A DNA stretch of 64,000 nucleotides, taken from the NCBI RefSeq assembly GCF_004564375.1, contig NZ_CP038267.1, positions 3,722,501-3,786,500 of the forward strand, in the 5' to 3' direction. The notes under the pieces are model-generated. The model did not search any database. It was not told where the DNA came from and was given only the letters and a program-made list of their open reading frames with translations. A program made the translations under genes and the position numbers. The DNA is from Nocardioides euryhalodurans. GTDB taxonomy: Bacteria > Actinomycetota > Actinomycetes > Propionibacteriales > Nocardioidaceae. Every line of letters starts with the position of its first letter. Position 1 is the first letter of the stretch. This document shows positions 43,793 to 51,513 of the stretch, one piece after another.

Positions 43793-44339
43793 GCGTGGCC
43801 GCGTCGGAGGCGACGAGCACCTCGACGGCGGTGAAGCGCTCGTCGGTGAGCCATTCCTCGCGCAGCGTGTCGACGCGGCCGTAGGTGATCGGCGGCCACT
43901 GCTCGCAGGGCGTGAAGTCGTCGAGCACGACGATGCCACCGGGCTCGACCAGGTCGGCGACGGCGTCGACGCGCACCGCGTCGGGGTCGCCCGAGTCGAG
44001 GTAGAGCAGCGAGAACGGGCCCTGGTCGAGCAGCGTCGCCCAGTCGGCGGTCCGGACGTCGACCTGCGGGTCGTCCTCGAAGATCTCGGCGGCCGCCCCG
44101 GCCAGCCGGGGCTCGAGCTCGGCGGTGAGGATCTGGGCGTCCGCGCGGACCCCCGAGCGCAGCCAGGCGGTGCCGACGCCGGTGCCGGTGCCGAACTCGG
44201 CGAGGGTGCCTGACCGGGTCGCCGCCAGGGTGGCCAGCAACCGGCCGGTCTCGTTGCGGCAGAACGACACGTAGCCGGCGCGGCGGGACACGTCGAAGGC
44301 GCGCCGGACGATCTCGGGCAGCTCGGGGGGTGCGCTCAT
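43773..44339 (-). CDS. Class I SAM-dependent (O-)methyltransferase
   Basis: 188 aa from the ATG at 44339. SAM motif I is LAEFGTGTGVGTAWL; ILTAELEPRLAGAAAEIF, LLYLDSGDPDAV and GGIVVLDDFTPCEQWPP follow in the order of O-methyltransferase family 3. Substrate unknown. Its 3' end overlaps the exonuclease gene by 20 nt. No ribosome site precedes the ATG; GAGACT lies 7 nt upstream. Confidence 0.82.
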   Translation of the reverse strand: MSAPPELPEIVRRAFDVSRRAGYVSFCRNETGRLLATLAATRSGTLAEFGTGTGVGTAWLRSGVRADAQILTAELEPRLAGAAAEIFEDDPQVDVRTADWATLLDQGPFSLLYLDSGDPDAVRVDAVADLVEPGGIVVLDDFTPCEQWPPITYGRVDTLREEWLTDERFTAVEVLVASDAATLIATRH

Positions 44340-44438
44340 GGGGCCGAGTCTCTCATTCCGGTCGGTACGTCTCGCATGGCGGACGGTGTCGTGAAACCGG
44401 TCGCGGCCCCTGCGGAGCCGACGTACGGTGGTCCCACC

Positions 44439-44483
44439 ATGCGGAGCGTGTTCGTACTCATCGAGCGCCGCGGCGAGGCCTGA
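44439..44483 (+). CDS. Possible leader peptide upstream of leuB
   Basis: 14 codons, MRSVFVLIERRGEA, then TGA. The run Val-Phe-Val-Leu-Ile includes the rare codon GTA. Its last codons form the left arm of a perfect 11-bp hairpin and the stop lies in the loop, much like the ilvB and cimA leaders in this window. TACGGT (44424-44429) lies 9 nt upstream; there is no ribosome site. Whether it is translated is unproven. Confidence 0.4.
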   Translation: MRSVFVLIERRGEA

Positions 44484-44656
44484 CGAGCGGGCCACCTCGC
44501 CGCGGAGTTCGGCGTTGCGGGCCCCTCGATCCAGCTGAAGACCTCACCAGCTCCGCGGCGGGTACGCCGGCAGTCACGCGCCACCCGCATCTCTCCTGGA
44601 CTCCGTCCCTCGTGGACTCACGCGATCCGTGAGCCATCCCGGACGGCCCGCCGCGG
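44468..44656 (+). promoter_or_regulatory. Mutually exclusive stem series upstream of leuB
   Basis: Stem 1:2 is CCGCGGCGAGG (44468-44478) with CCTCGCCGCGG (44495-44505). Stem 2:3 is CCGCGGAG (44500-44507) with CTCCGCGG (44551-44558). Stem 3:4 is CCGCGGCGGG (44553-44562) with CCCGCCGCGG (44647-44656), 12 nt before the AGGAG ribosome site of the 41-aa gene. All three are perfect and compete pairwise, as in an attenuator. No U-run terminator is visible, so translational control or coincidence in CCGCGG-rich DNA must be considered. Confidence 0.4.
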
Positions 44657-44682
44657 GGCAGCCACCACCAGGAGACAGATCC

Positions 44683-44808
44683 ATGTACGACATGTACCCC
44701 GACTGGGGCCCCGCCAGCCACGACCCGAACAACCCGCGCAGCCACGAGGCCGTCCAGGCCTCGCTCGACCTGCGGGACAACGGCGGTCAGCGTCCCGACG
44801 ACAACTAA
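44683..44808 (+). CDS. Small acidic/polar protein, 41 aa
   Basis: Starts [11 protein letters not shown] and ends [11 protein letters not shown] good AGGAG ribosome site (44669-44673) precedes the ATG by 9 nt, unlike most neighbouring genes. Rich in Asp, Asn, Pro and Gly with two Trp/Tyr-type aromatics near the N-terminus; no membrane segment. It lies 11 nt upstream of leuB, and its last codons carry the TAACCT box proposed for leuB. Function unknown. Confidence 0.6.
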   Translation: MYDMYPDWGPASHDPNNPRSHEAVQASLDLRDNGGQRPDDN

Positions 44809-44811
44809 CCT
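44806..44811 (+). promoter_or_regulatory. -10 box before leuB
   Basis: TAACCT, 8 nt before the leuB ATG and overlapping the stop codon of the 41-aa gene. It suggests a second, short or leaderless leuB transcript besides read-through from upstream. Confidence 0.4.
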
Positions 44812-44819
44812 CGGCCGAC

Positions 44820-45881
44820 ATGACGACTTCCCACCGGATCGCGGTCATCGGCGGCGACGGCATCGGCCCCGAGGTCACCGCCGAGGCCCTGAAGGTCCTC
44901 GAGGCCGTGCCCGACGCCACGTTCGAGCAGACCCACTACGACCTCGGCGCCGAGCGCTACCTCATGACCGGCGAGGTGCTGCCCGACACCGTGCTCGACG
45001 AGGTCCGCGGGCACGACGCGATCCTGCTGGGAGCCGTGGGCGGCCGCCCGGGTGACCCGAACCTGCCGCCGGGGCTGCTCGAGCGCGGGCTGCTGCTGCG
45101 GCTGCGCTTCGAGCTCGACCACTACGTCAACCTGCGACCGTCCCGCATCTTCCCGGGCGTCGCGACCCCGCTGGCCGACAGCGTGCTGGCCAAGGGCGAG
45201 GTCGACTTCGTGGTCGTGCGCGAGGGCACCGAGGGTCCCTACACCGGCAACGGCGGCTCGGTCCGGGTGGGCACGCCCCACGAGGTCGCGACCGAGGTGT
45301 CGCTCAACACCGCGTACGGCGTGGAGCGCGTGGTGCGCGACGCCTTCACCCGTGCCGGTGCCCGGCCCCGACGCCGGCTCACGCTGGTCCACAAGACCAA
45401 CGTGCTGACGCACGCGGGCGCCGTCTGGTCGCGGCTGGTCCGCGAGGTGGGCGAGGAGTTCCCGCAGGTCGAGGTGGACTACCTCCACGTCGACGCGGCG
45501 ACCATCTTCCTCGCCACCGACCCGGCCCGCTTCGACGTGGTCGTCACCGACAACCTCTTCGGCGACATCATCACCGACCTGGCGGGGGCCGTCACCGGTG
45601 GCATCGGGCTCGCCGCCTCGGGGAACATCAACCCCGACCGGACCGCCCCGTCGATGTTCGAGCCGGTGCACGGTTCCGCGCCCGACATCGCAGGCCAGCA
45701 GAAGGCCGACCCCACCGCGGCGATCCTCTCGGCAGGCCTGCTCCTCGACCACCTCGGGCACCACGACGCGGCGGCCCGCGTCGAGCGGGCGGTCGTCGAG
45801 GACCTGGCTGCCAGGACCGCCGGGGGACCACGTCAGACCGCCGCGGTCGGGGACGCGATCGCGTCCCGGGCCGCCGGCTGA
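44820..45881 (+). CDS. leuB: 3-isopropylmalate dehydrogenase
   Basis: 353 aa, usual for the actinobacterial form. [51 protein letters not shown] with the substrate arginines, [26 protein letters not shown] and the metal-binding [16 protein letters not shown] are all intact, followed by [14 protein letters not shown]. It oxidatively decarboxylates 3-isopropylmalate in leucine synthesis; in a citramalate pathway the same enzyme also acts on methylmalate, which fits the nearby cimA. Confidence 0.95.
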   Translation: MTTSHRIAVIGGDGIGPEVTAEALKVLEAVPDATFEQTHYDLGAERYLMTGEVLPDTVLDEVRGHDAILLGAVGGRPGDPNLPPGLLERGLLLRLRFELDHYVNLRPSRIFPGVATPLADSVLAKGEVDFVVVREGTEGPYTGNGGSVRVGTPHEVATEVSLNTAYGVERVVRDAFTRAGARPRRRLTLVHKTNVLTHAGAVWSRLVREVGEEFPQVEVDYLHVDAATIFLATDPARFDVVVTDNLFGDIITDLAGAVTGGIGLAASGNINPDRTAPSMFEPVHGSAPDIAGQQKADPTAAILSAGLLLDHLGHHDAAARVERAVVEDLAARTAGGPRQTAAVGDAIASRAAG

Positions 45882-45970
45882 GGCGTACCGATCCCGATCA
45901 GGGACCTGCCGACCAGCACGTGGGTCGCAGCTCGGACCAGTGCGCTGACGAGGGGGACGGTGCCCGGTGA

Positions 45971-46603
45971 TCACCCGACCTGTGACGGCAGGACCGATCG
46001 TCCGGTGGTGGCTGGGGCGGTGGCGCCGACCCCGACGAGGGCGAGGCCGAGCTGCAGCGTGGTCTCGAGATAGGCCGGGTGCGCCCAGAGCGGAGCCAGC
46101 ACCTGGAGCAGCACGGTCACGCCCAGGACGGGGAGCATCAGGGCCAGCACCTGCCCGCCTGTCCCGAGCGCGCGGGTGCGCAGGGCAGCGAGCCCCAGGA
46201 CCAGCGCACCCAGGATCAACCCGAGGAAGGCGAACGTGGCGACGAGTCCGGAGACGTCGTACACGACGCCGGACGTCACGTGGTACGCCGTCATGGCGGG
46301 GACCGCGGTCAGGAATCCGAGCGCCAGCGTGACCAGGCTCGGCAGGAGCACCCAGCGGGTCGCCCGGGCGATCCGGTTGGTGGCGGCGAAGGCCGGCGCC
46401 TCTCGTACGAGCACGAGGGCGAGGGCGGCGTAGGTGAGTCCGTGGACCAAGCAGCCGACGACCACCATGGTCGTCGCCTCGGACTCCTCCGAGAAGGGCG
46501 ACCACCCCCCGGTCAGGCCATGGGTCACGGCGTCGGTGAGCGCGATGGCGGAGGTCAGGACAGCGCCTGCCAGGGCCAGCCGATGGTGCGGCGCAAGCTT
46601 CAT
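45971..46603 (-). CDS. Hypothetical six-helix membrane protein
   Basis: 210 aa with about six hydrophobic segments; HHRLALAGAVLTSAIALTDAVTHGLTGGW starts the protein. No family I recognise. A GGAGG ribosome site lies 7 nt before the ATG, and TAGGGT on the minus strand (46646-46651) may be its -10 box. Divergent from the sensor kinase gene; no functional clue. Confidence 0.7.
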   Translation of the reverse strand: MKLAPHHRLALAGAVLTSAIALTDAVTHGLTGGWSPFSEESEATTMVVVGCLVHGLTYAALALVLVREAPAFAATNRIARATRWVLLPSLVTLALGFLTAVPAMTAYHVTSGVVYDVSGLVATFAFLGLILGALVLGLAALRTRALGTGGQVLALMLPVLGVTVLLQVLAPLWAHPAYLETTLQLGLALVGVGATAPATTGRSVLPSQVG

Positions 46604-46769
46604 GTCGGGGCCTCCGGATCCCGGACCTCGTGGCCCGTCCCCCGGACCCTAGGCAGCAGGACCAGGTCGCCGCGTCGGCCATGGCGGCCCTGACCGGTCG
46701 GCGGGAGGACGATGCAGGGTCGTCCTTGCGGAGGACGCCGTCGGGCAGCGACGACGCCTATCCTGAGGT

Positions 46770-48347
46770 GTGCGTCGCCCGGGACCGTTCGACCTCGCCC
46801 TGGTGGCGGTCGCCGCGGCCGTCACGCTGGCGTTGGTCCTGCGCGACCGAGACGCAGGCTTCCCGGAGTGGGTCTTCGTCACGGTGCTGCTGGTGCTCGC
46901 CGGCGAGGTCCTACGTACGGCGCTGTCCTCAGCCCTCCGGGCCCGGCGGGAGCGTGTCCGCGCGGCTGACCTCGCGGGTACCGAGCCCGGGGAGGTCGCG
47001 TTGGCCGCGATCCGGGAGGAGCGCAGGCGGCTGGCCGACGAGATCGCCTCGGCGCTCCGGCTGCAGGTGGCCGAGATCCGCGACGAGGTGGCAGACCTGG
47101 ACCCCGAGGACCCGCGGCCGGCCCTGCGACGGATCCACGAGCGCACCCAGCTCGCGACGAGCGAGCTGCGCCGGCACCTGGGTCTGCTGCGCGAGCCGGA
47201 GCCGCGGACCAGTGCACCGGCCGGGCCGACGCGCGAGGGGGGCGTTCCCCGCCACGATCTCGGGCTGGCGGTGGCACTCGCCGGGCTGGCGGCCGTCGAG
47301 GTCACCGCATACTCCTTGGTCGAGGGCCCGCGCGATCTGCTGCCCTGGACCGTGATGACCTCTGCTCTCGCCGCCGCGTGCGTGGTGGGGCGGACAGTCG
47401 CCCTCACCGCAGCCTGCACCGCGTGCGCGGCGATCTTCGTGCTCGGATCGATGCTCGGCGCCCCGGTGCTCGGCGGGTTCTGGACCTTCGGCACCCTCGG
47501 GGGCCTGGTCTGGGCCACCGTGTCCCGGGCCCGGGTGCCGTCCTCCGAGCTGGCGTCCGGCCTGCTCCTCGTGGTCGCCGTGGGCTGGAGCCGCGCCCAG
47601 GACGATCCGGACAACCTCTTCGTGGCGCTGCTGCTCATGACGGTCGCCGCAGCCGGGGGTGGCGCTGTCCGCCTGGCCAGATGGCGCGAGGGCCGCGCCC
47701 GGCAGCGTGCCGCTGTCCGCGAGGCCGAGCTCGCCGACGCGGCGAGCGCCGCTGTATCGGCGGAGCGGGCAGGCTTCGCCCGCGAGCTCCACGACGTCGC
47801 CTCCCATGCGATCGGCGTCATCGCCATGCAGGCGTCAGCCGGGCAGGTGTCGTGGCCCTCGGACCGTGAGGCAGCCGCGCGAGCGGTCGCCGTCATCGAT
47901 GCGACCGCCCGCGACACCCTGGCAGACCTCGAGCGACTCGGCCCGGGGACGAGATCCACCTCGCGCGGGGTGGAGGACATCGACGCGCTCGTTCTGAGGA
48001 TCCGGGCCACGGGCACGCCGGTGGACCTGACGGTGCGGGACACGCCACCGGACCCGCTCGGACCGGTGGTGCACCGGGTGGTGCAGGAGGCACTGACCAA
48101 TGCCGTGCGCCACGCGCCCGGCGCTGCCGTGTCGGTGTGGGTCGGTGTTCGCGGAGGGTTGGTCGTCGTGTCGGTGGTCGACACGGGAGGCGGCGCACGC
48201 GGTGCCTCGGCCTCCCGGGGCTACGGGCTGGTGGGGCTGGCCGAGCGGGTCGCGCTGGCGGGCGGGACGCTGAGGACCGGGCCCGAGGGGCACGGTTTCG
48301 CGGTGGAGGCGTCGCTGCCGGTCACGAGGGCGGTGCCTGCGTCGTGA
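46770..48347 (+). CDS. NarL-type sensor histidine kinase with an extra, His-less dimerisation segment
   Basis: 525 aa. Two N-terminal membrane segments; residues 83-140 (EERRRLADEIASALRL to SELRRHLGLLREPE) resemble a HisKA_3 dimerisation domain but have EIAS where EL-H-D is expected. About five more membrane segments (163-300) lead to a normal HisKA_3 with ERAGFARELHD (phospho-acceptor His341) and a HATPase (VVQEALTNAVRHAPGA; GYGLVGLAERV). GTG start, 5 nt after TATCCT. GTGA overlap with the response regulator. Confidence 0.88.
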   Translation: MRRPGPFDLALVAVAAAVTLALVLRDRDAGFPEWVFVTVLLVLAGEVLRTALSSALRARRERVRAADLAGTEPGEVALAAIREERRRLADEIASALRLQVAEIRDEVADLDPEDPRPALRRIHERTQLATSELRRHLGLLREPEPRTSAPAGPTREGGVPRHDLGLAVALAGLAAVEVTAYSLVEGPRDLLPWTVMTSALAAACVVGRTVALTAACTACAAIFVLGSMLGAPVLGGFWTFGTLGGLVWATVSRARVPSSELASGLLLVVAVGWSRAQDDPDNLFVALLLMTVAAAGGGAVRLARWREGRARQRAAVREAELADAASAAVSAERAGFARELHDVASHAIGVIAMQASAGQVSWPSDREAAARAVAVIDATARDTLADLERLGPGTRSTSRGVEDIDALVLRIRATGTPVDLTVRDTPPDPLGPVVHRVVQEALTNAVRHAPGAAVSVWVGVRGGLVVVSVVDTGGGARGASASRGYGLVGLAERVALAGGTLRTGPEGHGFAVEASLPVTRAVPAS

Positions 48348-49042
48348 CGCTGCGGGTGCTGGTGGCCGATGACAACGTCCTGCTGCGCGCAGGGCTGGTG
48401 ACGGTGCTGGGGAGCGACCCCGAGCTCGAGGTGGTCGGCGAGGCCGACGACGGTCGAGCCGCCGTACGGCTTGCCACCGAGCTCGATCCGGACGTGGTCC
48501 TCATGGACGTCGAGATGCCGGGAGGTGACGGGATCACGGCGATCGCCAGGCTGCGCGAGGTGGCGCCACGGGTGCGGTGCCTGGTGCTCACGATGTTCGA
48601 CCTCGACGAGTACGTGCTCGAGGGGTTGCGCGCAGGGGCTGCGGGGTTCCTCCTCAAGACCACCGAGCCCGCTGCGCTGATCGCCGCCGTGCGCAGCTGT
48701 GCCGCCGGGGACACCACGCTGGGGCCCAGCGTGGTCGCGCGGCTGGTCGACTCCTACGTGCGTCCCGCCGAGCGCGCGCCGGGTCTCGACCGTCTCACCG
48801 AGCGTGAGCTCGACGTGCTGCGCTCGATGGCCCGTGGCCAGTCCAACGCAGAGATCGCCGGCGAGCTCCACCTCGCTGAGACCACCGTCAAGACCCACGT
48901 GGCGCGGGTCTTGGCCAAGCTCGGCGTGCGTGACCGGGTGCAGGCGGTGGTGGTCGCCCACCGGAGTGGGGTGACGGGGGTTGTGAGGTCGTCGCGGGCT
49001 GACGGTTTCCCCGCTCAGGCGGGGAGACCGACGTCCCGATAG
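48344..49042 (+). CDS. NarL/FixJ-family response regulator
   Basis: 232 aa. Receiver domain with VADD at 7-10 and phospho-acceptor Asp55 (VVLMDVEMPG), Lys in GFLLKTTEP; LuxR helix-turn-helix LTERELDVLRSMARGQSNAEIAGELHLAETTVKTHVARVLAKLGVRDRVQAV (about 149-200). It is translated from a GTG overlapping the kinase stop and is surely its cognate partner. A hairpin with GGTTTCCCC lies in its last codons. Targets unknown. Confidence 0.92.
   Translation: MTLRVLVADDNVLLRAGLVTVLGSDPELEVVGEADDGRAAVRLATELDPDVVLMDVEMPGGDGITAIARLREVAPRVRCLVLTMFDLDEYVLEGLRAGAAGFLLKTTEPAALIAAVRSCAAGDTTLGPSVVARLVDSYVRPAERAPGLDRLTERELDVLRSMARGQSNAEIAGELHLAETTVKTHVARVLAKLGVRDRVQAVVVAHRSGVTGVVRSSRADGFPAQAGRPTSR
49003..49030 (+). 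terminator. Hairpin within the 3' end of the response regulator gene
   Basis: CGGTTTCCCC (49003-49012) pairs, with one G-U, with GGGGAGACCG (49021-49030), loop GCTCAGGC. The left arm and flank (CTGACGGTTTCCCCGC) recur exactly after the Ser/Thr kinase gene at about 53055. Confidence 0.45.
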
Positions 49043-49045
49043 GTT
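49040..49045 (+). promoter_or_regulatory. -10 box for a leaderless ilvE mRNA
   Basis: TAGGTT with exactly 6 nt to the ilvE ATG at 49052; its first bases overlap the stop codon of the response regulator gene. Confidence 0.5.
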
Positions 49046-49051
49046 GTCCCC

Positions 49052-50125
49052 ATGCACATCAGCACCACCCCCAGCGACCACCCGGTCGCCGACGAGCGGC
49101 TCACCGAGATCCTCGCCAACCCCGGGTTCGGCACCCACTTCACCGACCACATGTTCACGGTCGAGTGGACGCCGGACGGCGGCTGGCACGACGCACGGGT
49201 GACGCCGTACGGCCCGCTGACGCTCGACCCGGCGACGGCGGTCCTGCACTACGCGCAGGAGACCTTCGAGGGGATGAAGGCCTACCGCCACGACGACGGC
49301 TCGGTGTGGACCTTCCGTCCCGAGGCCAACGCGGCACGGATGGCGCGCTCCTCGCACCGGTTGGCCCTCCCGGTGCTGCCGGAGGAGGACTTCGTGGCTG
49401 CCGTCGACGCCCTGGTCACGCAGGACCAGCGGTGGGTGCCCGACAGCCAGGGGGAGAAGAGCCTGTACGTCCGGCCCTTCATGTTCGCCTCCGAGACCTT
49501 CCTCGGCGTCCGCCCGGCCCAGCACGTGACGTTCATGGTCATCTGCTCACCCGCCGGCGCCTACTTCAAGGGGGGCGTCAAGCCCGTCACCCTCTGGCTC
49601 ACCGAGGAGTACACCCGCGCCGGCCGCGGCGGCATGGGGGCGGCCAAGACCGGCGGCAACTACGCCAGCTCGCTCGTCGCCCAGCAGGAGGCGATCGGCC
49701 AGGGCTGCGACCAGGTGGTCTTCCTCGACGCGCAGGAGGGTCGCTACGTCGAGGAGCTCGGCGGCATGAACCTCTACTTCGTCCACGCCGACGGCCGCAT
49801 CGTCACTCCCGAGACCGGCACCATCCTCGAGGGCATCACCCGCTCCAGCATCATCGAGCTGGCCGGCAAGCTCGGTCACCCGGTCGAGGAGCGGAAGCTC
49901 TCCATCGACGAGTGGCGGGACGGGGTCGCCAGCGGCGACATCGTGGAGATCTTCGCGTGCGGGACGGCGGCCGTGGTCACCCCGGTCGGCTCGCTGCGTT
50001 GGGACGGCGGCGAGGCGCCGGCGCCCGCCAGCACCGACCTCACGATGGAGCTGCGCCAGTCGTTGGTCGACATCCAGTACGGCCGCGCCGAGGACCCGTT
50101 CGGCTGGATGCACCGCGTCTGCTGA
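49052..50125 (+). CDS. ilvE: Branched-chain amino acid aminotransferase
   Basis: 357 aa, long class IV aminotransferase. FTDHMFTVEWTPDGGWHDARV, HYAQETFEGMKAYRHDDG, RPFMFASETFLGVRPAQHV and GGNYASSLVAQQEA (PLP lysine region in GMGAAKTGGNYA) are typical, as are YVEELGGMNLYFV and ACGTAAVVTPVG near the end. It interconverts Val, Leu and Ile with their keto acids. Probably leaderless (TAGGTT, 6-nt gap). Confidence 0.95.
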   Translation: MHISTTPSDHPVADERLTEILANPGFGTHFTDHMFTVEWTPDGGWHDARVTPYGPLTLDPATAVLHYAQETFEGMKAYRHDDGSVWTFRPEANAARMARSSHRLALPVLPEEDFVAAVDALVTQDQRWVPDSQGEKSLYVRPFMFASETFLGVRPAQHVTFMVICSPAGAYFKGGVKPVTLWLTEEYTRAGRGGMGAAKTGGNYASSLVAQQEAIGQGCDQVVFLDAQEGRYVEELGGMNLYFVHADGRIVTPETGTILEGITRSSIIELAGKLGHPVEERKLSIDEWRDGVASGDIVEIFACGTAAVVTPVGSLRWDGGEAPAPASTDLTMELRQSLVDIQYGRAEDPFGWMHRVC

Positions 50126-50128
50126 GCC

Positions 50129-50947
50129 TCACCGGCCGGCGGTGTCCTGCTGCTTCGGCGGCCGGCGCACCACGTGCGCGGCGTCCTCGGCCGTGCGCGG
50201 GTCGAGCGCGAGCCCGGCCCTGACGAAGACCACGTTGTACTGGTGGGACCGCGGCGTGACGTCCCTCGCGACCGGGATCAGGCCGCACCCGCGGAGGTGG
50301 GCGGCGACATCGACGTCGAGCCACTGCCCCTCCCACATGGTCTGGTTCTCGACCTCGACGACGAGGGCCTCGGTGCGGTCGAGCACGGACCCGCTGCCCT
50401 CGAGCACCATCCCGATCGCCCCCTCCACGTCGATCCACGCCACCACGCGGTCGTCGTCACCGAGCGTCGTGAGGTGGTCCCCGAGCCGGACCGACGGCAC
50501 CATCACCCGCTGCTCGTCGCCGGCCCGGGTGTGGGCGTGCAGCGAGGCCAGCTTGCTCTCCAGGGGACGGCGCCCACCGCCGACCACGCGCCGAGGGAGG
50601 ATCAGCTCGATCTCGCCGGTCACCGGCCCGACGCACAGGTTGAGGTAGTCGACCCGGGTCGGGGCCAGCTCCGCCGCGAACTTCTCGTGCACCCACGGGT
50701 TGGCCTCGAACGCGGTGACGTGCGCGGTGGGCAGGTGGTCGGCGGCCCACCGGCTGAACGTCGCCTCGTGGGCGCCGATCTCCAAGGTGTGGGTCGGCTC
50801 CAGCTGCACGCACAGGCCCTCGAAGAACTCCACGAGCCGCTGGGAGAGCCGCTGCGGACGCACGCTGGCCAGGTGTCCCAGCGCCTCCCAGGTGCGCGAC
50901 CACGCGAGGTACTGCGCACGGTCGAGGTCGTCGTCCGGGCCGGTCAT
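50129..50947 (-). CDS. FkbM-family methyltransferase
   Basis: 272 aa. SAM-binding HTLEIGAHEATFSRWAADHLP, then VTAFEANPWVHEKF, NLCVGPVTGEIEL and the VAWIDVEGAIGMVLEGSGSVL region that characterises FkbM. These enzymes O-methylate sugars or polyketides; no matching cluster is nearby. Ribosome site GGGGAGGATGC. It converges with ilvE with a 3-nt gap between stops. Confidence 0.83.
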   Translation of the reverse strand: MTGPDDDLDRAQYLAWSRTWEALGHLASVRPQRLSQRLVEFFEGLCVQLEPTHTLEIGAHEATFSRWAADHLPTAHVTAFEANPWVHEKFAAELAPTRVDYLNLCVGPVTGEIELILPRRVVGGGRRPLESKLASLHAHTRAGDEQRVMVPSVRLGDHLTTLGDDDRVVAWIDVEGAIGMVLEGSGSVLDRTEALVVEVENQTMWEGQWLDVDVAAHLRGCGLIPVARDVTPRSHQYNVVFVRAGLALDPRTAEDAAHVVRRPPKQQDTAGR

Positions 50948-51047
50948 GCATCCTCCCCGCGTGGTGCACCGCCGTGTCCGAGTACCGGCGACGCCTTGCC
51001 CGGCAGGGTAGCCGCCACGGACGTCGGGACGCGGGCATCATGGTCGG

Positions 51048-51458
51048 GTGAGTCATCCTCTGATGTTCGACGACGACGACCCGGTGCTCGTGCGGCTCCG
51101 CGCCGCCACGGCGGGCCTGCCGCAGGTCGTCGAGCGCGTCTCGCACGGCCGACCGCACTTCCGGGCAGGGCAGCGGGGCAAGGGGTTCGCGGTGTACGGC
51201 GGCGGCGTCAAGGTCCGCCCGGGCGAGCACGAGCGTCACGACCAGGCCGTCCTCTTCAAGCCGGACCCGGCCGAGGTCGGCGCCCTGGACACCGACCCCC
51301 GCTTCTGGGTCCCGGCCTACTACGGGCCCTCCGGCTGGCGCGGCCTCGACCTCGACCTGCGGCGGACCGACTGGGCGGAGGTGGCAGAGCTGCTCGACGC
51401 GTCGTACCGCCTGGTGGCGACGCGTCGGCTGCTGGCCGAGCTCGACGACCACGGCTGA
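51048..51458 (+). CDS. MmcQ/YjbR-family protein
   Basis: 136 aa. VVERVSHGRPHFRAGQRGKGFAVYGGG, VLFKPDPAEVGALDTDPRFWVPAYYGPSGWRGLDL and the closing AELLDASYRLVATRRLLAEL match the YjbR (CyaY-like fold) family, which is thought to bind DNA but is uncharacterised. GTG start 6 nt after CATCAT; no ribosome site. Confidence 0.82.
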   Translation: MSHPLMFDDDDPVLVRLRAATAGLPQVVERVSHGRPHFRAGQRGKGFAVYGGGVKVRPGEHERHDQAVLFKPDPAEVGALDTDPRFWVPAYYGPSGWRGLDLDLRRTDWAEVAELLDASYRLVATRRLLAELDDHG

Positions 51459-51501
51459 GGCAGGGTCGTCGCGGGATCACCGGATCCGGCTGCCGGGCCG
51501 T

Positions 51502-51507
51502 TAACCT
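51502..51507 (+). promoter_or_regulatory. -10 box for a leaderless Ser/Thr kinase mRNA
   Basis: TAACCT with exactly 6 nt to the GTG at 51514. Confidence 0.5.
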
Positions 51508-51513
51508 GCTCGG

